Positions 42,618 to 54,155 of a stretch of 64,000 nt of DNA are shown one piece after another. The first letter of the stretch is position 1; each line of letters opens with the position of its first letter. This DNA comes from Ypsolopha sequella. Taxonomy: Eukaryota > Arthropoda > Insecta > Lepidoptera > Ypsolophidae. The stretch is taken from contig OW204009.1 in NCBI GenBank assembly GCA_934047225.1, positions 15,566,501-15,630,500 on the forward strand. The letters run 5' to 3'. The position numbers were made by a program, and so were the translations under genes. Below the pieces are notes generated by a model. It was not told the DNA's origin and made no database searches. It saw nothing but the letters and a program-made list of their open reading frames with translations.

Positions 42618-44596
42618 AGTAATTTGTCATCCAGCCAGATACCAAGGTACTTTACCTCCTTGCTAAGTGTTAGCTGGGTTCCAAACAATGTAGGAAGTTT
42701 TAGTTGACTTAACTTTTTCTTTTTGGTGAATAAGATAAGCTCAGTTTTTTGTGGATTTACGGTTAGCTTATGCTTACCACACCAGGACTCGACTTTCCGC
42801 AGCGCCCCTTGCATCTTACTGCATAGCGTTCCTTCGAAGAGTCCCGATATCATGATGACTAGGTCATCTGCATAGCCTACCGTGCAAAAACCATCCTTGT
42901 TTAGTTCTATAAGGAGGTCATTGATGACCGCCACCCAGAGCAACGGTGACAACACTCCTCCTTGAGGACAGCCCCTTGTCACCTGGCAACGTGTTCGCTC
43001 TGATGTTTCTATGTATGCTGCGCGTTTGCTCAGCATGTTTGTGACCCATTTAATGACCAACTCATTCACGCCGTGCTTTTCAAGCCCGTGCACTATGCTA
43101 GGAAATGTGGTTTTGTCAAAAGCGCCCTCGATGTCGATGAAGGTGGCGAGGCAGGACTGCTTTGCTTCTATAGCAGTTTCCGCTTTGTGTACTACCTGAT
43201 GTAATGCAGTTTCTGTGGATTTGCCTGGAAGATAGGCATGTTGGTTCTGATGAGGCGGCTGCTCCTTCATTGGCCCCTCTCTAACGTATCTGTCACAGAG
43301 TCTTTCTAAAGTTTTAAGTAAAAACGGTGAGAGACTGATTGGTCTATACGCTTTAGGTTGTGTGTAGTCGTCCTTACCGGGTTTGGGGAGAAAGACAACT
43401 TTAACTTCCCTCCAGGCGGTGGGGACACATTTCCAGGCCAGGCAGCTCCTGAAGATTACCACAAGGTGCTTCAAAATGTGCTCCAAAGACCATTGCAGTA
43501 GGGCAGGAAATATGCCGTCTCCTCCTGGTGACTTGTATGGGAGAAATGTGCTTACCGCCCATTTGATTCGTTCCTCCGTAACTACGGATTCTGCAAACTC
43601 CCAGTCCTCTTCCGAGGGGCATGGAGACGGCGAGTCCATCCATGGAGAGTTATTGTTTACCTGACAACTCGGGAAGTGGGTCTCCAGTAGAAGAGCGTGT
43701 TGTTCTTGCTCATTAACTGTATAGTTGCCATCGGGTTTCTTCAGTGTCCCAAGTTTTGTGTGGTTGTCATTCGCTAAGATTTTTCTTAGCCGTGATGTTT
43801 CACTTTGTGATTGAATGTTGTTACAGAAATTGCTCCAACTTTCACTTTTCCTTAAACGTACCTCTTTATTGAATTCCAGGCGTGCTTTTTTGTAATCGTC
43901 CCAGTCTCGATCAAGCTTGGTGTTCATTGCTCTATTGAAATGGTGTCGCATTTTCTTCCTTAATTTATTCAGTTTCTTGCTCCACCACCCATATTTTTTC
44001 TCGTCAAACTTACCTTTCTCTGTGATGAGACGGCATGACGACTCATAGCTGCTAATTATGCAGTTTGTGATGGCGTTGACTTGTATCTCTATCTCCTCCA
44101 TACTGAGTCTATTTGACTCTGCAGGTTCACGGAGTGTCTTTATGCCGTTTTCTACGAGTGTAGAAAATTTCGATTTATTTGTTTTCCTCGGGTTCCTATA
44201 TTTCCGTGGTTCTTGTTTGCCTATTTCTAATACATACCTTATCCGTCTGTGATCCGATCCAGACGTCTCTTTGTTCGCAACATGCCATCCAGTAATGGAT
44301 TCCGTTATTAGATTTGTTGCTAGCGTTATGTCTATTATAGTTTGACTTCGTCTAGTTACAAAGGTTGGTTCTGAGCCCCTGTTTAAAATGTGCAGTTCGT
44401 GAGATAAAGCAAAGTCAAGAAGATCCTTACCTCTCACATTTGTATCCGGACACCCCCAGATTGTGCAGTGGGCGTTTGCGTCGCAGCCTATAATGAGCTG
44501 AGTTTTGTGTTGCGTGCAGTGTTTCACCAGCGTTTCCATTTCGGGTCGTGGGATTTCCAGCTCCCCGTCTAGGTACGCAGATGCTAAGAATAGTTC
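42500..44596 (-). pseudogene. LINE ORF2 N-terminal half: endonuclease end and RT
   Basis: The frame starts inside the APE endonuclease (GCDANAH and SDHRRI are its Asp/Asn and Asp-His signatures). It continues through a linker and the reverse transcriptase: KPKAYRPISL-like block, motif A FIDIEGAFDK, motif B RGCPQGGVLSPLLW and catalytic motif C VGYADDLVIM. It is 5'-truncated: the ATG 18 bp further out is flanking DNA beyond the target-site duplication. The frame is lost near 42530; a one-base deletion would explain it. Confidence 0.85.
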
Positions 44597-44608
44597 AAGT
44601 ACACCAAT
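44597..44608. repeat. 12-bp target-site duplication, right copy
   Basis: AAGTACACCAAT, identical to 41144-41155. Confidence 0.85.
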
Positions 44609-45199
44609 GTTCAACGTACACTTTTACAGTCTCCTTTTACTTTTTAAAAGTGTTTAGTAAGAAAAATATTGAAAAAAATTCAAAAATAAATAAACATGCA
44701 AACAGTAGCCTATCATTATGCAGCTACATTAATAATTGGCATTTGCAATAGTAAACGTAAAATAAAATTATAATTCGGTGGTATAGTCAACTTCAAAAAT
44801 TAAGCCAAATTATGTCTTGTACAATTTAGTGGCAACACTATTTGATACAGAATATTTTTGTATTTTTTCCTGATTAAAGACATTATTTGATAATTTGCAC
44901 AAATTAATACTTACATGTAGAAAGTATTGTTATCCTTTTGTAAATTAGATGATTCTGATCTCTTTTTTGCACGAAAATATACTGCAATTTGGCATTTTTG
45001 TCGGAGATTGTTCCGCGCGCACTGTATTTTGAGAATGACGCGGAACGCGAGGCAAATTGTTTTATATAAACGGTATGACCACTGGTCTTATACCTTTGGC
45101 AGAGGGGTTTGCTGCTCGTATGCTGTCCGATTGGTTAAATGGTCTAAGGTACGGACCCAAAATAGTAATAGTGTAGCAACTAAATAAAGAAGTTAATAA
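44609..45199. other. upstream flank of esterase B
   Basis: Mixed DNA with no supported gene. A GC-rich patch lies at about 45008-45050. Confidence 0.4.
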
Positions 45200-45290
45200 T
45201 GATAAGATAATAATGAACATTTTAAATTAAAATTAATTACTCATACTGGTAATCACAGTAATGATAAGACTGATAACGTAAGATATATAT
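45200..45290 (+). promoter_or_regulatory. putative esterase B promoter with GATA motifs
   Basis: WGATAR motifs occur at 45200-45205, 45205-45210, 45262-45267 and 45271-45276. A TATATAT at 45284-45290 lies 65-71 bp before the ATG, the same place as the TATA box of esterase A. The proximal CAACTTGC and AGGTT blocks are also shared with esterase A. Confidence 0.4.
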
Positions 45291-45354
45291 CCGATACTTG
45301 AAACCTCGAGTCACACATAAAAAACAACAACTTGCTTGAGGTTTAACGAACAAC

Positions 45355-45555
45355 ATGTACAAAACGAAATATTTAGTGTTTGTTCATGTAATTGTACTTC
45401 TAAATTCGGAACAAACAGTAGCACAAGATGTCGAATCTAAAGTAGTAAATATAAATCAAGGTCCAGTAAGAGGGTACAGATCTGCTCAACATGACGTCTT
45501 CGAGTTCCTTGGAATACCATACGCAACTGCTCCCAGTGGATCCGATAAGTTCAAG
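45355..45555 (+). CDS. esterase B exon 1
   Basis: 67 codons, donor AAG|GTACTT, phase 0. Signal peptide then GPVRGYRS...GIPYATAP. The first ~130 bp of the following intron also match esterase A. Confidence 0.85.
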
Positions 45556-48500
45556 GTACTTATTAAACTATTTCCATGATCTATTCGGGTATAATCTTCT
45601 CGTATGTTTTCGAACCCTAAAAATATTGCCTTAAGCTGGTGCCACCCCTGATTCTCGCTTTAAGGTGCCTCTTCCCAGCGTCAGAGAATATAAAGTAAAG
45701 AATCGACACTCACCTCCCCGCGCGAGTTTATCGTCCCCCGCAAGTTAGTGGCAAATCTGATGGCAAGCAGAGCTCGAGTAGCGCTCGTTCGCTGCGCGCG
45801 TATTTTGTTTTGTTTTATTACGATACTGATTTTTAATCAATATGGTTCGTTTTTATGGTGTTTATGGATGCCTAGAAAACGGAGCAACCAATAAAGAACG
45901 GAGATTTTTTAAATTTCCTTCCGATGAACCAAGGCATTTTCTTTTATGTAAGTCGTATATTTTACCCTTATCTATCGGTTTAGGACGTTAACATAGTAAA
46001 ACCAGAACAGTAGTTTATCTTCAAGTTTATCTTGTTTATCTTGCGTGCTAGTACGCACGAACTACAGTACGCACACAACAGCAATATCTTAGTATACAAG
46101 GAAGGCGCTAGTCGGGGTCACGCCGCGATCGCGTTCAGTCAAGTCTCTAGAACAAGCCGCCACGCCGCGCGCCACGCGTCACCGACCAATTCAAATATGT
46201 CGACAGCACGCAATCATAACGCAATCGAACATATTGTACTGTCTTCGGATGCCTCAATAATAATTCCTCAAATCCGGAATTATCGTTCTTCTCAATACCT
46301 ACTCAACAAGAAAGGTGAATAAGAATTGATGGTATTATATAAATAATAATGTGAAATGTAAACCGTATTTTCTTAGGTACCTATGATCATAACTGTGCTA
46401 TGTTTGTTAATCATTCAAGGTGTTTTTAAACGTGGAGCTGATATGGTTGAAATCGCGAAGATTTTTTAATTTTAGACTAGGAGCCAATGTTTGATTAGAT
46501 ACTTAAATTTTATTATGTACTTTAATGAATTTAACTGATTAATTTAGGTAACAATCACAAAGATTTTTAAGCAAAGGCGTCGCCAGGGGGGGCAACATGA
46601 CATAAATTGTAGGTAAAATAAGCAAATTTTAAGTTTTTAACATAATCTTCTTGGGTTTCTCGCGAACTTTTCGACTACTTTATTATTAAAATCTCAAAAG
46701 TTTTTCGAATCTCTAGGGGGAAGCAACTACCCCCGTCCCCCCTTTGACGATGCCCATGTTTTTAAAATAAAGTTCAGGAGCCAGGCTGTGTGAAAGATTT
46801 AGATTTGAGCATTTATATAATTTCTAACCGACTTCAATAAAAAGGAGGTTCTCAATTCAACCTGTATGTATTTGTATGTGATCAATTTTCCCGCTTCTGG
46901 CTTGAACGATTTGAATATGTTTTTTTTTATTCGAAGTGATGGTTATTAGCTTTAAAATAATAAGTAAAAAATATGTCTTTATTTCAGGCAAGACAAAACC
47001 CACATGTTAAATCAAATAAATTAAATTAAATTGAGCTTTTAATTTAATATTTTATTTAACCTATTTGTCGGCGCCATTGATATGTGACAAAATTCTCCGT
47101 ATTCTTGGTTTTTGTGATTTGTTTGAGACCTCGATTATTAAAACCTATCAGTCGACGAGTGAGCCCCGAACGGTTGTGCTTTTAGACCTATATTCCAGCT
47201 ATATTTATCGATATTTGCGCTCGCGGCAAACAATTGTCCATCTCTATTAGTAACATATCTATCAATGTAACTAGCTATAGGTCACTTGCCTAAGCTGGGT
47301 ATTTTGCGAGCGGTATTATAAGCGCTCTGTGCCTACTCTGTGTTTCATGCCTTTTAGTGACAACGAAGGCCGAGCTGCAATTTCAAACAAAATTATTTCT
47401 TGTTCTCTTATTTGATCTCTATTAAAGAGTTTTTGGCAAGACCAAAGGCCGAGCCGCGTTTCCAAAAATTATTTTGTTAACTGATTTTACCTCTAACTAG
47501 CTTTTGCCCGCGGCTTCATGAGGCCGAACTTTGGCGAGGCCGAAGGCCGAACAACGTTTCTGACCAAAATTATTTATCGATTACTGATTCGACTCCGACT
47601 AAAGAATCTACGGCGAGGCCAAAGCCCAAGCTAAGTTTCCGAACGAAACTATTAGATATAGATGTCGATCCAGTGGCGTGCACAGAGGGTTTAGACAGGG
47701 TAGACATAAAAAATTAAAAGCCTAAAAAACCTGGTAAAAACTTACCAAATAATCAAGTTACTGTTTGCGATTTGCCACCTAATATCGTTTCGAAATTATT
47801 TGTTTTTATCAGCAAAACAAAACACAGTTTCAAAAATGCACCATTTCTTAACTTTTGTACACACACTTTGTACAACATGTTGTCACATTGAATAACTTTT
47901 ACAGTAAACACTGTAGTGTCTAGTGCCAGTGTACTGGCACTAGCCATTTTTTTATACTGCTTGTCATTAATTTGCGTAAAGAACGAACGAAAAACAATAG
48001 TGGATGACGCCCGCCAAGCCGCCAAGGTGGCATTTTCAGTGAATGTCGTAAAAAGCCGTCGGCTTTTTGCACAGTCGTCGCCTACATTTCGCACGCAAAC
48101 AAGCACAAACTTTTGCATTGTGTGCCATGTATTTACAGTAACGCACGCAAACATAGACTGTTAGAATATGACCCACACATAGACACCGACAGCCACCATT
48201 CCGCGATGTCTTTTGGCATCAAGTGCACGGAACACTTAGATCGAGTGAGCGAGCGACTCGGAACTGAGACTCGCAGTTCCCGCTAATGACAATAGATGGC
48301 GGTCGGTGTCGCTACATTTTAGCAGCAAATTTATTACGATATGCGTAAAAATGCGTAAATGATGCGTATTTGTCAGGGTAAACAGTGTATTTTTGTCTGT
48401 ATGGACCGCACGCCACTGTGTCGATCTAAATATTGAGTCCTCGTGTGCAAAAAAAATTAAATAAGTTCAAGTCAAAGTCTACACTCTCGATTATTACGTC

Positions 48501-51500
48501 ACACGGGTGATGGGTGGTGAGCCCTATCTTATGTTCTTCGGGCACAAATAAATGCTTTTTAGGGCATGTACGTTTCCGCAACGATGTTTTTCTTCACCGT
48601 TCCACAAGTGGTAAGTACTAAATACTATACACATACGTTTCAAAAAATTCATTGGTGCATGCATAGCATATCCGACCGAGGCTTGAACCTAGATCTAAAT
48701 AATGAGGCCAGCGTTCTTTGCCTGAGCTACCTACCGCCGCATTTTTTGTTAATGACTTAAATATACAATGTGCCATTTCCATTTTTTTAGTCTGTCGACT
48801 GTATTTTTGAAGGACCAGCACTTTATTCTGACATGTTGACTAGATGACGAAAAATTGCATTTTTACGGAGAGACGGAGGGATTCCTAATAACGCCTTAAA
48901 GCGAATTATTTTTGTTGTAGGCCCCATTGTCTGGACCAGTGTGGACAGAAACGTTTGAAGCTAATGTTACTGGTATAATATGTCCCCAAAAATTCCCTGG
49001 AGTACCCTTTGTATTGGAACAATTTAAGGAAGATTGTTTGATCGCTAATGTCTTCGTCCCAGATACACAAGAGACAAACTTACCTGTAGTTGTGATTGTC
49101 CATGGAGGTGCATATCAAAACGGTTGGAGCGAATTGTATTCCACAAAAGCTGTAGTGGCAGAAGGCAATTATATTGCCGTCACTTTTAACTATAGACTTG
49201 GTATCCACGGATTTTTATGCTTGGGAACAGAAGATATACCGGGTAATGCAGGAATGAAGGATCAAGTGGCTGCTCTGCGTTGGGTGAAAGAAAACATTGC
49301 CAGTTTCGGCGGCAACTCCGATGACATCACATTAACAGGCTACAGTGCTGGATCTTCAGCTGTTGAATTACTTATGCTTTCAGAAACTACACGTGGCCTG
49401 TTTAATAAGGTTGTTCCAGAGAGTGGCGCTGCAGTAGCAGGATGGAGTTTGCAACAAGATCCAACAGAGGTCGCAAAAGAGTTTGCTAGAACTTACTTAC
49501 AATTCGAAACAGACGACATCTACGCTTTGAATGATTTATATATAACGAAACCTCTTGAGGATTTGATATTAGATAGTTTTCTTGAAAGAAAAAATTCCAC
49601 TTTTGTTTTTGTTCCTTGCGTCGAGCGAGACACTGGATCTGACAACATAGAAGTATTTCTTAAAGATGCTCCTGTTGATATTTTAAGGAACGGCAACTAC
49701 AACCAATTGCCTATGCTTATGGGTTTTGCTGACATGGAAGGTATATCTAGACTAGATATGTTTGAAGAATGGAAAGATCAAATGAATGAACAATTTGAAG
49801 ATTTTCTACCAGCAGATTTGATTTTTGAAAGTGTGGAACAAAAAGTGGAAGTAGCTCAGATGATCAAAACATTCTACTTCGGTGATGAAGCAGTAAGCAA
49901 TGAAACGATGCAGAATTACGTTGACTATTTCGGCGACGTGATGTTTGCTTATTCTACGTTGTGGTCTGTAAGGCTGCAAGTAGAAGCGGGCAATAATGAT
50001 ATCTACTTGTATGAATACTCGTTTATTGACGACATGCTTCAGTCCGAAAATCCCTACAATTATCGTGGTGCCGCACATACCGCCCAGTCAATCGCACTTT
50101 ATGACGACGGGGATGTAGGCACTTACTCTGAGGAATACAGAAATATGATAGAACTAATAAGAAAATTGTGGATTAATTTTTATAAAACTGGGTGAGTGTT
50201 TTGTCATAACTTAAATCAAGTATCTAAGAACATTTAGTTTTAGTTATTTAGTGTTTTCCATTATTATAAGGTGGCGCAAAAGTGAAGTCATAATTGGAAT
50301 TGGCTGCCATGTTTGCAGATGGCGCCAAATGTCACTGTGCTTTGACAATTGTAATATAGATATATAGAGAATAAATAGTCAACAAGCCATGGGACGATAC
50401 ACACCTCAAGAACGTTGAATTATTGTTACTGCTTATTTGACAAATTTGCATCTCTCGTTTTGGAGATCTGAACTGGCCATCCAGATCGCCAGATCTAACA
50501 GCACCAGACTTCTTCCTTTGGGGCTTTTTAAAATCTCGCGTTTACCACAACAAACCACGAACCTTGCAAGTCTTGACAGATAACATTGAAGAAGAAATCG
50601 CCAATTTGGAGCCAGATAGCCAGATGTTTTGCGAGCAAAAATTCAAAATGCCATAAAACGAGCGCAATTATGCATCAACTGGGGAGGTGACCATTTGAGC
50701 GATATAATTTTTTCCAATTCATGTCATCAATTTTACACTTTCAAATAAGCTTTTTATGAAAACAGATCTCTTTATTTTTCATTTATAACAAAATGGCAGC
50801 CAATTCAAATTATGACATTACTTTTGCGCCACCCATTATAAATCCTATTTAGGCGTTATAATGATTCTTTTTGGCGTATTTTAATTTCGTCGTTTACTAA
50901 ATAGCCGAAATTTGAAAGACTTTCAGTCTTTCACAAAAAGGTGAAAAATAGGTGCGACGACGAGCAGAGCGATGTTTGTTCAATATTGGGAGCACAGCGA
51001 AGCGAGCCTCAATAGTTCTAACAGAATTTATATATGCCGAGGCAAATTATAAAATGCCGAATTCTACTATATGACCAATATTTGTCAAATAACAAATTAG
51101 CAAGGGTTTAGAAACTGATGACACCGTTTGCAAGATGCCGAATTTTACTATTTGACTGCGACGCATACATAAATACATGAACCCTAACAACACATAACGC
51201 TCTTTTTTGGGCAGTCGTGTAAAAAAGGGAACAGATACAGAATACCAATGATTTATTTATACTAAATATTATTTTATCAAGTAACACATTTCAAATTACT
51301 TGAAATAACATGGATGGAAAATTATATAACAGTCTACTTAACAACAAGCGTTATCCACTCTACTCTCCTAGTGGAGTGGATAACGCTTATGGTAAAGTGG
51401 ACTGTATACGTAATCTAGCTATTCTGTAATTTAATTTTGTTGGTACTTTTTATCCCTGGTACTATATACTCTCCCATTTACCCTACCCATCTAAACTTGC

Positions 51501-52244
51501 CTTTTGGCTTAGTCGATATCTTGTAAGTAAATTTGGCCCGGATGGTCATTTGTCACCTGGCAGGTTTACCTACTCTGAAGTCATGTTTTTTTTTTTATTT
51601 AACCTACCAAGGGGGCGCTAAATGAAAGAGCTTGAGCCAATCGGAATCGGAAACTTTCACTTTACGGACACTTGCGTAGTACATGTATGAAATTACCCGC
51701 AACATTTTCGTTTTGTTTGCCTCGTAATAATTCCACAAGGCATTCAAAATCAATGACGCTCAAATTGATTCCCACAAAATAATATGCGGTTCAAATAAGA
51801 ATAAGTAGGACTGTCAGGACGCCATTTTAATGTCGCTGTCTCTCGCGACATCGCTAGACCGCTAGATAGAGCGAGAAAGAGATATGGCTAGCGAGAAAAG
51901 TTATCTGCGCGTCTGATCTTATTATTATTTGAACCGCATAGTACGTCAATCAATTTATAAACTTAACTGAGCTGCTTTATTTTGTTTTCAGGAAGCCAGT
52001 TACAGAACCTACAGCCGAATTCCCTCAAGGCTGGCCTGCTTCTTCAGCTAATGGCTCACCACACATGAATATAGATAATTCTTCTACATTGAGAGGGATT
52101 TTGTTAGAAAATCGTATCAAATTTTGGGACGAGATCTATGAGCAATACTATCGCAAGCCGATACCACCACGATCGTATGGAATTACTTTAACAAATAACA
52201 AAATTGTTATGATTTTTGTTTTGTTATTATTAAAGTACTGGTAA
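45355..52244 (+). CDS. esterase B: secreted carboxylesterase, 3 exons
   Basis: Exons 45355-45555, 48921-50191 and 51992-52244 join in frame into about 574 residues, with the same intron phases as esterase A. Predicted role: extracellular or membrane-associated ester hydrolysis, substrate unknown. Signal peptide present. Oxyanion motif HGGAY (about 128-132), Ser209 in GYSAG, Glu340 in ADMEG and His453 in GAAHTAQ form a complete catalytic set. The third oxyanion residue is Ala, whereas esterase A has Gly. The C-terminus is hydrophobic (IVMIFVLLLLKYW). An AATAAA lies 8 bp after the stop. No damage was seen, so it is probably functional. Confidence 0.85.
45842..45947 (+). pseudogene. THAP-like first exon (tentative)
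   Basis: An ATG-initiated frame reads MVRFYGVYGC and, after a spacer, RRFFKFPSDEPRHFLLC, then a GTAAGT donor at 45948. The spacing and FFKFP resemble the start of THAP zinc-finger domains found in P-element-type transposases and host proteins. The first Cys of the C2CH set seems replaced by Tyr. A further frame at 46032-46322 might be a later exon, but nothing ties them. It lies inside intron 1 of esterase B, suggesting a transposon. Confidence 0.3.
46331..47339. other. intron 1 of esterase B, repeats
   Basis: Contains a small inverted-repeat element at about 46575-46756 (AGGCGTCGCCAGGGGGG and near-complement CCCCCCTTTGACGATGCCC) and a dispersed-repeat block ACCGACTTCAATAAAAAGGA near 46830. 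No gene. Confidence 0.45.
47340..47662 (-). mobile_element. Helitron inserted in Helitron-like DNA
   Basis: A 3' terminus CTAG at 47497-47500 is preceded, on the minus strand, by a GCCGCGGGCAAAAG end. Helitron-type interior with GAGGCCGAAGGCCGA motifs occurs on both sides, resembling 8990-9360. The 5' end was not found. Confidence 0.5.
47671..48418. mobile_element. non-autonomous hAT element with 8-bp TSD
   Basis: Termini CAGTGGCGTGC and GCACGCCACTG, typical of hAT transposons, are flanked by the direct repeat TGTCGATC at 47663-47670 and 48419-48426. The element is 748 bp. Its frames (133 codons minus, 82 plus) show no transposase motif. It sits in intron 1 of esterase B; the paralogous intron of esterase A keeps a single TGTCGATC at 21703. 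Confidence 0.9.
48435..48745 (-). mobile_element. tRNA-derived SINE in intron 1 of esterase B
   Basis: Minus-strand head with a box A-like TAGCTCAGGCAAAG and box B-like AGGTTCAAGCC, then the GGAAACGTACATGCCC body. It is paralogous to the SINE at 21731-21977, at the same distance from exon 2, with about 60 extra bases. Confidence 0.65.
48921..50191 (+). CDS. esterase B exon 2 (catalytic domain)
   Basis: 423 codons plus two bases between TTGTTGTAG|GCC and GG|GTGAGT. It carries HGGAY, DQVAALRWVKENIASFGG, GYSAG, ADMEG and GAAHTAQ. Relative to esterase A it is a few codons shorter after CPQ. The frame is clean throughout. Confidence 0.9.
50270..50833 (+). mobile_element. deletion derivative of a Tc1/mariner-type transposon
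   Basis: Terminal inverted repeats start GGTGGCGCAAAAGT and continue through GAATTGGCTGCCAT. Flanks on both sides read ATTATAA (with one extra C on the right). A remnant transposase starts MGRYTPQER then a stop. After a large deletion it resumes GDLNWPSRSPDLTAPDFFLW, the block with the last catalytic Asp region of IS630/Tc1/mariner enzymes, and ends in several stops. Non-autonomous; in intron 2 of esterase B. Confidence 0.8.
50834..51991. other. intron 2 of esterase B, 3' part
   Basis: A palindrome at about 51330-51407 (AGCGTTATCCACTCTACT and complement) may be a small MITE. The parts at 51415-51590 and 51810-51991 are paralogous to esterase A intron 2. No other gene. Confidence 0.5.
51992..52244 (+). 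CDS. esterase B exon 3
   Basis: Acceptor TTTTCAG|GAAG, 84 residues including the completed Gly, and TAA at 52242-52244. Close to esterase A exon 3, but two codons shorter near the end and with a more Leu-rich terminus. Confidence 0.85.
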
Positions 52245-52251
52245 ATCTCCA

Positions 52252-52257
52252 AATAAA
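52252..52257 (+). terminator. esterase B polyadenylation signal
   Basis: AATAAA 8 bp after the stop, followed by a T/GT-rich stretch (ATTTTTTGTCGGGGTCT). Confidence 0.55.
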
Positions 52258-52259
52258 TA

Positions 52260-53383
52260 TCAAGCATTTTTTGTCGGGGTCTTCTTCCAGCCAAATGGTT
52301 AAGGATCGCGCAGATACGTTAATAATTTTCAGAGAAAAACAGCAAATCGATTGTCGATAGAACTAACAGTAAAATAAAACAGAAATAACCGGAAAAGTAG
52401 GTTAAATCCGTTATTTAAAATATTTATGATGTCAAATAACCCTAATTTTAGTCATTTATTATGTTAATCGTCTTGTAAAATCATAACATATTTTATAACT
52501 ATTTAATAAATATAAATTCAATTATTTCTAAAATAAGTTGTCACACTTGGACGACTTGATAATGTTGCCGGATCTCTAATGGCGTCATTGTCGGTGGCGT
52601 GAAATAAATATTTTCACAAAACTATAAATTTATCAATTCCCATATATGTATAAAAATGTATGAATAATCAAATTAATATGCAGTGTAACATATAGCTAGG
52701 CAATAAGCTAGGTTAGGTTTAGGTAAGGCTAGGTTTTATAGGTAGGTTAAAGGACTATTTGTTCGTGTTTAGTTGGCCATCGATAACCTTTATGGATCGA
52801 CATGCGTCGCATTGACTGAATTATTTCGTGTTTTCCAAAAATAAATACAGATCGAATATAAAAGATCTTTCAGACAAAACACGAGCAAGATTCCATGAAG
52901 ATTCCTTAGAGAGTCCCATCGACGTGAAGGTGGCTCTCCAGAAAGATTCCTTAGAGAGTCCGATTAGTGCGAACGTGGTTCTCCATCTATAAATATTCCT
53001 TCGAGAGTTTTTGAAGAAATACAACAAGCGAGTGCTCTACCAGATTTAGAGCTCCCCTCCCTTAATGTATACTTGATAATTAGGGTGCATCAAATGAAAA
53101 GAAAATATAAAAGAAGATAAACTAAAAATACAAAGTGGTGTAACTAAACAAAATCCCTACGAGATCCCGAGTACACGGTGTGCACATCACAGTAGACAAT
53201 AAATTATTGTACAATTGCGATATTAGCTAATTACAAAAAAACATTTCTAGCATTTCTAGTTTTATCATAGACGAACAATACGAGTCCATAGTTTTATTTA
53301 TAACTTTACCAATTGCAGGGCTACTCAGGGTTGCGTAACAAAAATTTTAACCTTAAAATTTAGAATTGGTTAGCTTTTGTCGA
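52260..53383. other. intergenic AT-rich DNA
   Basis: Contains a GGTTAGGTTTAGGTAAGGC-type run at about 52712-52730 and a CCTTAGAGAGTCC segment repeated at about 52904 and 52950. No gene was recognised. Confidence 0.4.
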
Positions 53384-53970
53384 TTCGGCTAAACACAATT
53401 TAATTAAGTTGACAGGACTAACCTTATTTTAAGCGTTCTGTCTTTGTCTTTTCGATACGGAAGGAAAAAGAAAGAAGGCTCAAATTAAGTTTAGTTCTGT
53501 CAAACAAGCTGTCAAAATATAGCGTAAAACGATTAGACACCTCGCTTGTTCTCTCGTGGTCGTTTTTTATCGTGGTCGTATTTATTGAGTTTAACAAAAA
53601 AAAACATATTTAATTTACCAGACAAAATTAGAAAAATGTGAAAGAGCCCAATTGTATTTTATAACGTTTGTTATTGTCTTGAATTGTGGTTGAGACAAAA
53701 TTCGACAGTTAAGTTACTGAAATGACTAAAACCCCAATACCTTTTTAGATTTTGGGCCTACTTTAGATAGATTTGTTTCTTACACTATAAGTAATTTTTA
53801 ATATTCGCTGCGGCGGAAGTGTAGATACATTATCTGTGATAATAAATGTATATTTTATTTATCTATCATTAAAATATTATTCAATAAATCAATTTAACAG
53901 TGACTGTCGTTTTAGATTATTTTGCTCGGCGCCCTCTAGAGTCGTGTTGCGCCGAATCGACACAATTGTC
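53384..53970. mobile_element. MITE (20927 family) split by an insertion
   Basis: The left part 53384-53520 matches the first ~140 bp of the MITE at 20927-21101. Its missing right terminus (GTCGTGTTGCGCCGAATCGA) reappears at 53941-53970. About 420 bp of AT-rich DNA lies between and has no recognised ends. Confidence 0.65.
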
Positions 53971-54155
53971 TCTACAAAAACTAGTCGATCTTGTCAAATT
54001 TCACGAAATTCATAAAAGTAACAATAACTCCAAAACTATCGACATTTACTGAGGTCATACTCTAATATTCTTGACAGTTCGGTTTGCGCCGTGCGACCGG
54101 AGACCGTCGAGTTTCCTTGTGATTTTGTGGGGTTACTAGTTTGGGGGCGGTTTTA

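Larger units (their letters stand above)
41156..44596 (-). mobile_element. 5'-truncated LINE with RNase H (I/LOA/R1 group)
   Basis: Exact ends are given by the 12-bp target-site duplication. On the minus strand the element starts inside the endonuclease (44596) and ends in a short GAATTTAGAATTTAGA tail at 41156. It encodes endonuclease end, reverse transcriptase, RNase H and a C-terminal Cys/His knuckle, split by one frameshift. An RNase H domain points to the I, LOA or R1 group. Confidence 0.85.

Noticed and set aside
43383..43664. + and - frames overlapping at 43383-43664
   Set aside because: Both overlap the reverse transcriptase of the LINE in other frames and show no domain of their own.
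47753..48154. 133-codon minus frame within the hAT element as a transposase
   Set aside because: It lacks the hAT dimerisation and catalytic motifs; the 748-bp element is too short for a transposase.
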